Below are positions 8,142 through 16,338 of a DNA stretch of 64,000 bases, one piece after another. The stretch lies in NCBI GenBank assembly GCA_025934645.1, contig JAICWY010000008.1, positions 1 to 64,000 on the forward strand. Reading direction: 5' to 3'. Within the stretch, counting starts at the first letter, position 1; every line of letters begins with the position of its first letter. Source of the DNA: Vulcanimicrobiia bacterium (GTDB taxonomy: Bacteria; Vulcanimicrobiota; Vulcanimicrobiia; Vulcanimicrobiales; Vulcanimicrobiaceae). Under the pieces are notes generated by a model, which was not told the origin of the DNA, did not search any database, and was given only the letters and a program-made list of their open reading frames with translations. The position numbers were made by a program, and so were the translations under genes.

Positions 8142-9716
8142 GTGAGCGAAGAGCAGCAGCTCCGGCGTTCCGTTACGCCCTGGGGCTCGTATTCGTGGGG
8201 CTACGCCGACGTAGGCGCAGACATCTTTGTCGCGCTCGGGCTCGTCATCGGCGTTGCGGGCGGCGCATCGAACGTCGCCTTTTTATTTGCGGGCCTCGTA
8301 TACGTGTGCGTAGGGCTTGCGTACACCGAACTGGCCGCGGCTTATCCCGTGGCGGGCGGCGGACAATATTTCGTCATGCGCGGCCTGGGCGATTTTCTGG
8401 GCTTCATCGCCGGCTGGGCCGTGTTGCTGGACTTTACGATCGACATCACGCTGTTCGCCTGGGGCTGCGTCGGCTATCTGAGCCATCTTCCGGTACTCGG
8501 CGTGCTCGACGCGAGCTCCCATCCGATCCTGCACTTCTGGATCGTGCTCGCGCTCATTGCGGGCCTTGCGATGCTGAATATCATCGGTGTGCGCGAGAGT
8601 ACGGCCTTCAACGGTTTCGTGAGCGCCATCGACGTCTTCAGCGAAGCGTTGATCCTCTTGTTGGGCTTTCTCTTCACGTTCCGCCCCGAGCTGCTCATCC
8701 ATAGCATGCAAACCGGCTGGCCCAACACGTTCCAATTGATGAACGGCATCTCGCTGGCCATTATCTCGTTCGTCGGGTTGGAGTCGATCTCGCACGCCGC
8801 CGAAGAGACGAGCCGCCCCGCGTCGATCGTCCCGCGCACTTCGATCGCGCTCATTCTAACGATCCTGATCTTCGCGCTCGCGTACTCGAACTTAGCCCTC
8901 GGCATGCAGCCGTGGTATCCCGTTCCGCACGATGCCGCGGGCCACGCACAAGCGTTCTGGCAATTTTTGGGCACGACGCAAAACCAAGACAAAGCCGTCG
9001 CCGTCATGGCCTCAAATATTCCGTACTTCGGTTTGCTCGCTGCCTTCTACGTTCCGGTGTTCGGCGCGACGCTGCTGCTCATCTCAAGCAACTCCGGGGT
9101 TTTCGGCAGCTCGCGCATCGCGTACTCGATGAGCCAATTCCAATTGCTTCCAAGCGTTTTTAAACGCGTGCACCGCAAATTCAAAACGCCGGTAGTATCG
9201 ATCGTCGTCTTTTGCGTGCTCGCCGCAATCGAGCTCATTTTCGCGGCGCTGCAAGGCGACTTCGGCTACGAATTTTTGGGCGATCTCTACGCGTTCGGCG
9301 CCGCGGCGAGCTATACGCTGGTCTTCATCGCGCTCATCGCACTACGCATGACCGACCCGCTCACGCCGCGCAAGTTCCTCATTCCGTTCAATATCAAAAT
9401 GCGCTTTCGCGGCGAAGAGATCTATTTTCCGCTCGTGGCGGTCATCGGATTCATCGGCATCTTCGCGATCCTGGTTTTCGTGCTGCTCACGCATCACATC
9501 GGCCGCATCGCGGGTCCATCCTGGCTGCTGTTCGGCGTGATCGTCTACGCGGTCTACCGCCTGCGGAAGAAATTGCCGCTCTTCTCTTCGGTGAAACGCG
9601 ACTGGAACCGCGATCAGGTGCAAATTTTGAAGAACGCGGGCGAACTCGAACTCATGGACGAGCTGGTCGGCAAACTCAAAGCGCGCGATCCGGATTTTAC
9701 CGCGAAGGTGACGTGA
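8142..9716 (+). CDS. APC-superfamily amino acid permease
   Basis: 524-aa integral membrane transporter with about 12-13 hydrophobic helices. The N-terminal TPWGSYSWGYADVGADIF with VAGGASNVAFLFAGLVYV, and AYPVAGGGQYFVMRGLGDFLGFIAGW in the second to third helix region, match the APC substrate-binding unwound segments (GG-A-Y). A conserved GLESISHAAEE segment follows helix 6. The cytoplasmic C-terminal tail is about 45 residues. Substrate not deducible. GTG 8142 is 3 bases after the kinase stop, so co-expression is likely. A small membrane protein and a UspA protein follow directly, suggesting a transport-and-stress unit. Confidence 0.9.
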   Translation: MSEEQQLRRSVTPWGSYSWGYADVGADIFVALGLVIGVAGGASNVAFLFAGLVYVCVGLAYTELAAAYPVAGGGQYFVMRGLGDFLGFIAGWAVLLDFTIDITLFAWGCVGYLSHLPVLGVLDASSHPILHFWIVLALIAGLAMLNIIGVRESTAFNGFVSAIDVFSEALILLLGFLFTFRPELLIHSMQTGWPNTFQLMNGISLAIISFVGLESISHAAEETSRPASIVPRTSIALILTILIFALAYSNLALGMQPWYPVPHDAAGHAQAFWQFLGTTQNQDKAVAVMASNIPYFGLLAAFYVPVFGATLLLISSNSGVFGSSRIAYSMSQFQLLPSVFKRVHRKFKTPVVSIVVFCVLAAIELIFAALQGDFGYEFLGDLYAFGAAASYTLVFIALIALRMTDPLTPRKFLIPFNIKMRFRGEEIYFPLVAVIGFIGIFAILVFVLLTHHIGRIAGPSWLLFGVIVYAVYRLRKKLPLFSSVKRDWNRDQVQILKNAGELELMDELVGKLKARDPDFTAKVT

Positions 9717-9717
9717 C

Positions 9718-9915
9718 GTGCGCAATTCTCCCGCCTACGGCGGCTTCAAAGCGCTCAACGGCGCGCTCTTTATCGTCCTGGGTGCCGCGATCGTCGTTCG
9801 GATGTTCAATACGCCTGCGCCTCTGTCGTACAAAATCCCGGGCCTCATTCTGGGCGCTGCGATGTTCGCGCTGGGCGTGCACCGTTCGCTGCTGATCCTG
9901 CGAGCGCGCCGGTGA
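9718..9915 (+). CDS. Small two-helix membrane protein, 65 aa
   Basis: Short protein with two hydrophobic helices (LNGALFIVLGAAIVVRMF and IPGLILGAAMFALGVHRSLLIL) and a basic C-terminus (RARR). It begins one base after the permease stop with GTG 9718 and overlaps the UspA gene by 4 bases, so it is translated as part of the same operon. No family recognised. It may be a small accessory subunit of the permease, but that is inferred only from the spacing. Confidence 0.75.
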   Translation: MRNSPAYGGFKALNGALFIVLGAAIVVRMFNTPAPLSYKIPGLILGAAMFALGVHRSLLILRARR

Positions 9916-10550
9916 ATCCCATCCACGTCACGACGGCAGGCGCGATCGCCGGCTTCGCGACAATCGCGGCGGTATTCGCGACGCTGTGGTGGATGCTGCA
10001 CCCGCCGAAAACCAAAGCCGAGATTGCGGCCAAACGCGCCGAAACGACGCTGCGCGAAAGGCTCGGCACCGTCGTCGTCGTCTTCTCCTCGGAAATCCAA
10101 TCCGAGCACATGATGGCGCTCGCCGCGCGGCTCGCCCGCGGGCAAAGTTCCGAGCTGCTGGCTATTTACGTCATCGAAGTGCCGTTCACGCTTCCGACGA
10201 ACGCCGTCATGGAAGAGGAAGACCGCACAGGTCTCGACGTGCTCGCGTCGGCGGAAGCGATCGCCAAAGGCAGCGGCGTGGAAGTGCGCACGGAGATCGT
10301 TCACCAGCGGGAAACGGCGCAAGCTGTCTTGAGCATCGCCAAGCGCGAACGCGCCGACCTTATCATCATGGGCTCCTACCGGGAAGGCAAGTACACCGGA
10401 GCGCCGCTGGGACGCGACATCGAACGCGTGGCGGCCGACGCGAAGTGCGACGTCCTCATCGGCGTGGAGGGCAAGCACGGCTCGCTCTTGGTCGACGAAG
10501 CGACGCAGCCGAGCGGAACGGATGAGCCGCGCGAGAATAGCACGGCATGA
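9912..10550 (+). CDS. Membrane-anchored universal stress protein (UspA domain)
   Basis: 212 aa. An N-terminal membrane helix (GAIAGFATIAAVFATLWWML, residues 9-28) is followed by a basic linker and a UspA fold (about 50-195) with TVVVVFSSE, ADLIIMGSYREG and a G-2x-G-9x-G-like ATP-binding stretch (GSYREGKYTGAPLG). UspA proteins are usually soluble; fusions to APC permeases are known, and here the domain is tethered separately, three genes from the permease start. It overlaps the next gene by 4 bases. It probably senses or buffers stress or ATP status near the transporter; this is inference. Confidence 0.82.
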   Translation: MNPIHVTTAGAIAGFATIAAVFATLWWMLHPPKTKAEIAAKRAETTLRERLGTVVVVFSSEIQSEHMMALAARLARGQSSELLAIYVIEVPFTLPTNAVMEEEDRTGLDVLASAEAIAKGSGVEVRTEIVHQRETAQAVLSIAKRERADLIIMGSYREGKYTGAPLGRDIERVAADAKCDVLIGVEGKHGSLLVDEATQPSGTDEPRENSTA

Positions 10551-11215
10551 AGAAGGCATCACGGCTGCTTAGCAGCGTCCCGGTTTTCGCTTTGGCGCTT
10601 TCGCTCATTCCGCACGCCGCATCCGCGGCCACGGTGCCCGCCATCGCGGCGTTCGACGAAGCGTTTTCGAAAGTAAACGACTACACCGTCACCGTGCGCG
10701 CGCATGAAGTCAAAGGCGAGCGAACGCAAGACCGAACCTATCATTATTTCTTCAAACGCCCGTCACTTGCGAAAACCGACATCGTGAGCGGCGACGGTGC
10801 CGGCAGCGGCGGCGTTTGGATCGGCACGGATCAAGTGCACGGCCACCTCAAAGTCGGTCCTTTTACTTTCGGCAAAAAGGTCGACATCCACGACTCGCAG
10901 GCGACATCGCTGCGCGGCTACACGCTGCCCGAAGGCCTCATCCAAAACGAAGTTGCGAAATTCACGCAACTCAAAGGCGATCTTACAGAGCGCGGCGGCC
11001 CCGTGATCGACGGCACGCCGACCGAAGAAGTCGATCTCAAACTCGCCGACCCTGCGGAAGCCGGCAGCGTAACGCGGATGGCCATCTATCTTTCGAAGCA
11101 GACGCACTTCCCGGTCCGTCAAATCCGGTGGGACGGCGACAAAATCGTAGCCGACGAAACCTTCTCCGACCTGAAAACAAACGTGGGATTATCTCAGAAC
11201 GATTTTCCGTTCTAA
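10547..11215 (+). CDS. Secreted LolA-like / outer-membrane lipoprotein-sorting-like protein
   Basis: 222 aa with a clear Sec signal peptide (KKASRLLSSVPVFALALSLI, cleavage near ASA-ATV). The mature part begins with a helix (FDEAFSKVNDYTVTVRAHE) and continues as beta-rich sequence with YHYFFKRPSLAKTDIVSGDG, the pattern of LolA/DUF1571-type half-barrels that bind lipids. The assignment rests on pattern only. ATG 10547 overlaps the UspA stop by 4 bases, so the gene closes the permease operon. An imperfect hairpin follows (GGAACGGC 11221-11228 with GCCGTTCC 11245-11252), with no T-tract. Confidence 0.7.
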   Translation: MKKASRLLSSVPVFALALSLIPHAASAATVPAIAAFDEAFSKVNDYTVTVRAHEVKGERTQDRTYHYFFKRPSLAKTDIVSGDGAGSGGVWIGTDQVHGHLKVGPFTFGKKVDIHDSQATSLRGYTLPEGLIQNEVAKFTQLKGDLTERGGPVIDGTPTEEVDLKLADPAEAGSVTRMAIYLSKQTHFPVRQIRWDGDKIVADETFSDLKTNVGLSQNDFPF

Positions 11216-11255
11216 GAGCTGGAACGGCAGCATGATTTAAACCCGCCGTTCCGGA

Positions 11256-11336
11256 ATGCGCTCTCTACTTCACACAGCAAGCGCAGTCGCCTTGGCAGCG
11301 CTTGCCTTCTATTCTGTGGAGGGTGAAGAGCAATGA
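11256..11336 (+). CDS. Possible 26-aa leader peptide coupled to DUF1259 gene
   Basis: A short reading frame, ATG 11256 to TGA 11334-11336, encodes a mostly hydrophobic peptide (LLHTASAVALAALAFYSVEG). Its stop overlaps the ATG of the next gene as ATGA, the arrangement used for translational coupling. No strong ribosome binding site is seen before it, while GGAGGGTGAAG inside its 3' end serves the next gene. It could be a real small membrane peptide, a leader, or a chance frame; only the overlap and hydrophobicity support it. Confidence 0.3.
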   Translation: MRSLLHTASAVALAALAFYSVEGEEQ

Positions 11337-12232
11337 ACGTTTTCACTTTCGCGCCCATCGGCCGTGTTGTTGCTGCGATGGGCGCGATTTTTTTTCTGCT
11401 GCCGATAGCTGCCCCGGGCGCAGGTGCACTCGATACGAACGGCATTCAAAGCGCGATCGGATTCAGCGGTAAAACGCTGCCCGGCGGTGTTTTCCGCGTT
11501 TCAATACCTCGCGGCGACCTGCACGTGAGCATCAACGGTGTGCCTTTGAAGACCGCGTTAGCCCTGGGCGGTTATGCGGTCTATGAGGCAACTCCCGAGG
11601 GCGCCTTGGTGATGGGCGATCTGCCGCTGCTTCAGGCGGAGGTTCCGGCGGTCCAGCGCGAGCTGCTTGGCGCCGGCTTCGACATCACCGCCTTGCACAA
11701 TCATCTGCTGAACGACACGCCGCACGTGATGTACATGCATTACATGAAGACCGGCGATGCGGTGGCGATTTCACGGCAACTGCATCAAGCTCTTATGCAT
11801 ACCGGTGTATCATTCGTCCAAAGTGCTGCAGCGGCAACGCCATTTCCCGATCCTGCGCGGATTGACGCAGCGCTCGGCCTCAAGGGCATGGCGCATGATG
11901 GAATCTATTCGGTAAGTCTTCCGCGTCCCGAAAAGATCGTGGAACACGGCACGCTGCTGCCGGCCGGCATGGGCGTAGCGACATCGATCAATTTCCAGAC
12001 GGCAGGACGCGATGCGATCGCATCGACGGGCGACTTCGTTTTGACCGCGGATGAAGTTCAACCGGTAGCGCGCGCACTTGCATCCCACGGTATTGAAGTA
12101 ACCGCGCTGCATCAGCATCTTGTCGGCGCCGATCCGATGCTGTATTTCATGCATTTTTGGGCGGCAGGCCCGCCAACCGCCGTGCTGCCGGGCTTGCGCG
12201 CAGCGGTCGACGTGTTGCGGCAAAAGCCATAA
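11333..12232 (+). CDS. DUF1259 (LppY/LpqO-like) secreted protein
   Basis: 299 aa with an N-terminal signal peptide (VVAAMGAIFFLLPIAAPGAG). The mature protein has two DUF1259 repeats, about residues 30-155 and 170-290. Both contain the family markers GVFRVSIPRGDL / GIYSVSLPRPEK, AVVMGD-like strands, ALHNHLL / ALHQHLV and PHVMYMHYM / PMLYFMHFW. The family is best known as mycobacterial LppY/LpqO lipoproteins of unknown function; no lipobox Cys is visible here. The conserved His residues suggest metal binding (inference). A good Shine-Dalgarno (GGAGGGTGAAG) precedes ATG 11333. An MFS carrier follows by 14 bp. Confidence 0.88.
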   Translation: MNVFTFAPIGRVVAAMGAIFFLLPIAAPGAGALDTNGIQSAIGFSGKTLPGGVFRVSIPRGDLHVSINGVPLKTALALGGYAVYEATPEGALVMGDLPLLQAEVPAVQRELLGAGFDITALHNHLLNDTPHVMYMHYMKTGDAVAISRQLHQALMHTGVSFVQSAAAATPFPDPARIDAALGLKGMAHDGIYSVSLPRPEKIVEHGTLLPAGMGVATSINFQTAGRDAIASTGDFVLTADEVQPVARALASHGIEVTALHQHLVGADPMLYFMHFWAAGPPTAVLPGLRAAVDVLRQKP

Positions 12233-12246
12233 CCTCTTGCACGCGT

Positions 12247-13389
12247 GTGCTCTACTGTGCTAAGGCGCTCAGACTCTTCGCATATGGCAGCGCTTCGATC
12301 GCGCTGCCGGCGCGGCTTATAGCGCTGCACGTTCTGCCGGTATGGATTGGGACCGTACTGGCAGCAGCGCTCTGCATGGGCGCGGCACAAATGCTTTTCA
12401 CGAACCGTCTCACGCGCCGGTTCGGCAGCACCGCGGTCGGCGTTACCGCCGCTATAGGGATGGCTCTGGGCGGTCTGCTGACGGTTAGCGGGGCTCTGAC
12501 GCTTACGATCGTTGCCGCTGCCCTCGGAATTCTCAATGCAAGTTCGCAAGAGATCGGACCGTTTCTACCGCTCGAACAAGTAGCGCTGGCAGTACCCGAT
12601 GGCGGTACGGCTCGTCTTGCGCTGTATAACGCAGTGGGCACGGGAGCTCTCGCGCTTGGAACAGCCGCGGGCGGGGCGCTGCCGTTCACGGTGACGTTCC
12701 TGTTGTATGCGGCCTGCGGCGCGGGCATCGCGATTTTGTACCGCCTTGCCGGCCTCCCCAAGTCCGCTCGAGCAGCCGTTCCGCATCCCGTTATGCCACG
12801 GGTCGGCATTAGCGAGCAACTTGCCGCGCTGTTTGCGGTCGACGCCTTCGCCGGCGGACTTGTGGTTCAAGGATTCATCGCGTACTGGTTTTTAACACGC
12901 TTTCACGCGTCTGCGTCCATGGTCGGGTTTATTTTGAGCGCCGGAAATATCCTAAGCGCGCTCTCACTGCCTGCGGCGGCGTGGTGCGGCAAACGTTTCG
13001 GTCTGCTCAATACAATGGTCTTCACGCATTTGCCCTCGAACATTTTGCTCGCGGCAATTCCGTTCGCGCCGACGTTACCAGCGGCTGCCGCGTTGCTGCT
13101 CGCGCGTTTTTCACTCTCACAAATGGACGTTCCCACGCGTCAAGCGTTCGTCGTGGCAATCGTACCGGAAGACCAGCGCGTGCATGCGGCGGCAGTTACA
13201 TCCGCTGCGCGGCCGGTTGCAGCGGCCGCATCGCCGCTCTTATCCGGTCTTGCCATGCAATTCGCGGGTGCCGGAATCCCGTTCTTCGCCGCCGGTGGAA
13301 TTAAGGCGTGCTACGATCTCGCGATCTACTTCTGGTTCCGCGATAAACGGATTCCGGCTAGATCCGAACCTCAACTCCGAATTCGATAA
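12247..13389 (+). CDS. Major facilitator superfamily transporter
   Basis: About 380 aa with 10-12 hydrophobic helices. The N-terminus (LYCAKALRLFAYGSASIALP) matches MFS drug/sugar carriers, and a QEIGPFLPLEQ segment and SQMDVPTRQAFVVAIVPEDQR occupy loop positions. GTG 12247 was chosen because a longer form would overlap the preceding gene by 75 bases. The substrate cannot be told. Its 3' end overlaps kup on the opposite strand by 32 bases. Placement behind DUF1259 suggests co-transcription. Confidence 0.85.
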   Translation: MLYCAKALRLFAYGSASIALPARLIALHVLPVWIGTVLAAALCMGAAQMLFTNRLTRRFGSTAVGVTAAIGMALGGLLTVSGALTLTIVAAALGILNASSQEIGPFLPLEQVALAVPDGGTARLALYNAVGTGALALGTAAGGALPFTVTFLLYAACGAGIAILYRLAGLPKSARAAVPHPVMPRVGISEQLAALFAVDAFAGGLVVQGFIAYWFLTRFHASASMVGFILSAGNILSALSLPAAAWCGKRFGLLNTMVFTHLPSNILLAAIPFAPTLPAAAALLLARFSLSQMDVPTRQAFVVAIVPEDQRVHAAAVTSAARPVAAAASPLLSGLAMQFAGAGIPFFAAGGIKACYDLAIYFWFRDKRIPARSEPQLRIR

Positions 13390-15280
13390 CGTTATTGGCC
13401 GGCAGCTCCAGCGAGTCCGTGATAGGCCGCGCGTTACGGTTCATCCAGCGGAAGAGATTGCGCTGCCAGTTCGGAAGGCCGTGCTCGCTATGATCTTCAC
13501 GGATCGCCGGCCGCGCCAAATAATACGTTGAATGGGCAAAGTCGACATCCGGGCGGCACTTGCGCAAATGCCGCAAAATATCGTGAATGTTCGGCTCTTG
13601 CATGAAGCCGTACCAGGCCTTCACGCGCATAAGGCGCGGCGTCAGATTCTCGACCTCGATACGATTCTCGGGATGCACGAAAGGTTGCGACGCGTGCATC
13701 ACCGTCAGTAGAACCACGGTATCGAAAATGATGTGATTGCGCATCCATTGATGGTGCATCACGTAAGGAATGCCATGCGGATCGGGGCTCAGGAAGAACG
13801 CCGTTCCGCTTATAACCGTCGGTTCTTTCGCTTCGCGCAGGAACTCATCGACCGGCATGGTGTGCTCGAGCACGCCCGCCATGAGACGGCGGCGGCCCCG
13901 GTTCCACGTCGTGAAGAGCACGAATAGCGCGAGCGCCATCGCGAACGGCACCCAGCCGCCGGAGATGAACTTCGAGGCGTTCCCGACTAAAAACGAGACT
14001 TCCCATGCCAGGAACAGCACAATGAGCGGGACCCATTGCCATGCCGGCCACATCCAGCGCAGGCGCAGCAATTGCGAGAACGCGATGGTGTCGGTGAGCA
14101 TGGTAATCGTCACGGCCAAGCCGTATGCGCCGCCAAGATGCTCGGACGAGCGGAACGTTATCACCAGAATGATGCAGGCGACGCCGAGCAGCGCGTTAAT
14201 CGTCGGCATGTAGATCTGCCCGGCAAAATGGCGGGACGTGTGCACGATCCGGAAGCGCGGCGTGAAGCCGAGCTGCATCGCTTGCTGCGTGAGCGAGAAC
14301 ACGCCGGAAATGAGCGCTTGCGATGCGATCACCGTTGCGAGCGTCGCCAGCAGCACCATCGGGATGATGCCCCACGAGGGGACGAGCCGGAAGAATGGCG
14401 CGTGAATCACGTGCGGATCGGCGAGCGTGAGCGCGCCTTGTCCGAAGTAGTTCAGCAGCAGCGCCGGAAAAACGGCGAAGACCCACGCCGCCGTGATCGG
14501 TTTGCGGCCGAAGTGCGCCAGATCGGCGTACAATGCTTCGCAGCCGGTGACGCACAGCACCACGGCGCCGAAGATCAGCAAACTGCGCGCGCCGTTGTGC
14601 ACGAAAAATTCGGCGGCGTATACCGGATTGAGCGCGGCGAAAATGCCGGGATTGTGAACGACCGAAAACGCGCCCGCCGTTCCGATCGCGGCAAACCACA
14701 CCAGCATGATCGGGCCGAACAGCACGCCGATGCGTCCCGTTCCGCGTTTTTGCACGGCGAACAAGCCGATGAGGATGATGACGGCGATCGGGACGATGAA
14801 CGGATGCGCCGCGCGCGTCCAGACATCCAAACCTTCAACCGCGGAAATTACCGAGATCGCGGGCGTCATCGCGCCGTCGCCGTAGAGCATCGACGAACCG
14901 AACAGCACAAGCAGCGCAAGGCCGCCCAGGCCCATCGGCGTGGCAGCGCGTTTGGGTGGAATGAGCTGCGCGAGCAACGCCAGCGTGCCGCCTTGGCCGT
15001 CGTAATCGGCGCGCAGCAAGAACGTGACGTACTTCAAGCACACCACGACGACCAGCGCCCAGAAAATGAGCGAAAGAATCCCGAGCACGTTCTGCGTCGT
15101 CACGGCAGCCGGGAATTCGCCCGTAAAACACTGCTGGAAGGCGTAGAGCGGGCTGGTCCCGATGTCGCCGAAGACGACGCCAAGCGCCGCAAGCGAGAGC
15201 GCGCTCAACGGCTCCGTGCGATGACGGCGCGAGCGGACTGCGCCCTCTTGCCCGTGCCCCTCGGTGGTTTGCACCGCCAT
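13358..15280 (-). CDS. kup: KUP-family potassium uptake protein
   Basis: 640-aa K+/H+ symporter of the KUP/HAK/KT family. Hallmarks are GVVFGDIGTSPLYAF in helix 1, DGQGGTLALLAQL after helix 2, YGDGAMTPAISVISAVEGL, ALYADLAHFG and SLTQQAMQLGFTPR. There are about 12 membrane helices to residue 460, then a soluble C-terminal domain with GIPYVMHHQWMRN and a PNIHDILR segment. Length and order are normal. The start ATG 15280 lies 8 bases from the sugar permease gene on the same strand, so kup may be read through from the sugar ABC operon, an unexpected pairing. Confidence 0.95.
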   Translation of the reverse strand: MAVQTTEGHGQEGAVRSRRHRTEPLSALSLAALGVVFGDIGTSPLYAFQQCFTGEFPAAVTTQNVLGILSLIFWALVVVVCLKYVTFLLRADYDGQGGTLALLAQLIPPKRAATPMGLGGLALLVLFGSSMLYGDGAMTPAISVISAVEGLDVWTRAAHPFIVPIAVIILIGLFAVQKRGTGRIGVLFGPIMLVWFAAIGTAGAFSVVHNPGIFAALNPVYAAEFFVHNGARSLLIFGAVVLCVTGCEALYADLAHFGRKPITAAWVFAVFPALLLNYFGQGALTLADPHVIHAPFFRLVPSWGIIPMVLLATLATVIASQALISGVFSLTQQAMQLGFTPRFRIVHTSRHFAGQIYMPTINALLGVACIILVITFRSSEHLGGAYGLAVTITMLTDTIAFSQLLRLRWMWPAWQWVPLIVLFLAWEVSFLVGNASKFISGGWVPFAMALALFVLFTTWNRGRRRLMAGVLEHTMPVDEFLREAKEPTVISGTAFFLSPDPHGIPYVMHHQWMRNHIIFDTVVLLTVMHASQPFVHPENRIEVENLTPRLMRVKAWYGFMQEPNIHDILRHLRKCRPDVDFAHSTYYLARPAIREDHSEHGLPNWQRNLFRWMNRNARPITDSLELPANNVIEFGVEVRI

Positions 15281-15288
15281 GGCTAGCG

Positions 15289-16338
15289 TTATGCCCTGCG
15301 CAGATACCGCTTACGCAGTTCGTCCACGACGACCGCGAGCAGAATCACAGCGCCCAGAACGATCTTTTGCGTGTAGGATTCGATGCCGAGCAGGTTCATG
15401 ACGTTGTAAAGCATGCCGATGAGCAGCGCGCCGAAAAACGTGCCGACGATCGTGCCGCGGCCGCCCATCAAACTCGTGCCGCCGACGACGACCGCCGCGA
15501 TGGCCTCCAGCATCTCATCGCCGGTGCCGGTTTGCGGGGAGCCGGACGAAAAGAGCGCCATCAGCAAGAAGCCGGCGACTGCCGCGCACATGCCGCTAAT
15601 AACGTAGACGAGCGTCTTTACGCGCGTTACGTTCACGCCCGCGAGGCGCGCCGCTTCTTCGTTGCCTCCGAGCGCAAAGACGTAGCGCCCGAAACGGGTG
15701 CGCATTAACAGAATCGATGCGGCCACCACGATGACCAGCATCCAAATCACCGGGATCGGCAAGCCGGGCAAATGCAACGAGCTGAAGAGCGGTCCCAAGA
15801 AAAACCCAATGCCGGTATTTTGAAAATCCGTGCTTTCGAGCGGCACGGGGCGTCCGTGCGAGAGTTTGAACGAGAGTCCTTCGGCCATCAACATCATCGC
15901 CAGCGTGGTGATGAACGGCGGCAGATTGAGCTTGACGACGGGAACGGCGTTGACGAAACCGGCGGCCGCGCCGAGCGCAAGGCCCACGCACAGTGTTGCG
16001 GCGATGAGCGGAAATCCGCCGATGTGCAGCGAGTTGGCGAACATCGCCATCACCACGCCCGAGAGCGAGATGAGCGAGCCGACCGAGAGATCGATGCCGG
16101 CGGTGATTATTACGAACGTTTCGCCTACCGCTAAAATGCAGCCGTACGTGATTTGCCGCAGGACGCGAATAATGTTGGCGGGCTCGAGGAACGCGCCTTT
16201 GGCGGCGACGTTGATGAGCAGCGCAATGATGACGAGCAGTGCGATAGCGCCGCCGACGCGCAGCCAATAGGCGCGCGTCTGTTTTGCCTTCTCTTCTTTA
16301 ACGTTTTGGGTCAGTTCGGCTTGAATACCGGCGTTCAC
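15289..16338 (-). CDS. Ribose-type sugar ABC transporter permease
   Basis: 349-aa inner-membrane permease of the RbsC/AraH (BPD_transp_2) family with 8-10 helices. Typical segments are VGETFVIITAGIDLSVGSLISLSG near residue 75, LPPFITTLAMM, ALGGNEEAARLAGVNVTRVK, and a VVVGGTSLMGGRGTIVGTFFGALLIG stretch near 290. GTG 16338 overlaps the ATPase stop (GTGA). It is the third gene of a complete SBP-ATPase-permease operon. Since the ATPase has two nucleotide-binding halves, one permease homodimer is expected. The sugar is not deducible. Confidence 0.93.
   Translation of the reverse strand: MNAGIQAELTQNVKEEKAKQTRAYWLRVGGAIALLVIIALLINVAAKGAFLEPANIIRVLRQITYGCILAVGETFVIITAGIDLSVGSLISLSGVVMAMFANSLHIGGFPLIAATLCVGLALGAAAGFVNAVPVVKLNLPPFITTLAMMLMAEGLSFKLSHGRPVPLESTDFQNTGIGFFLGPLFSSLHLPGLPIPVIWMLVIVVAASILLMRTRFGRYVFALGGNEEAARLAGVNVTRVKTLVYVISGMCAAVAGFLLMALFSSGSPQTGTGDEMLEAIAAVVVGGTSLMGGRGTIVGTFFGALLIGMLYNVMNLLGIESYTQKIVLGAVILLAVVVDELRKRYLRRA

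Noticed and set aside
11221-11252. Terminator after the LolA-like gene
   Set aside because: The 8-bp stem has a 16-base loop and no T-tract; kept only as a mention in the gene entry.
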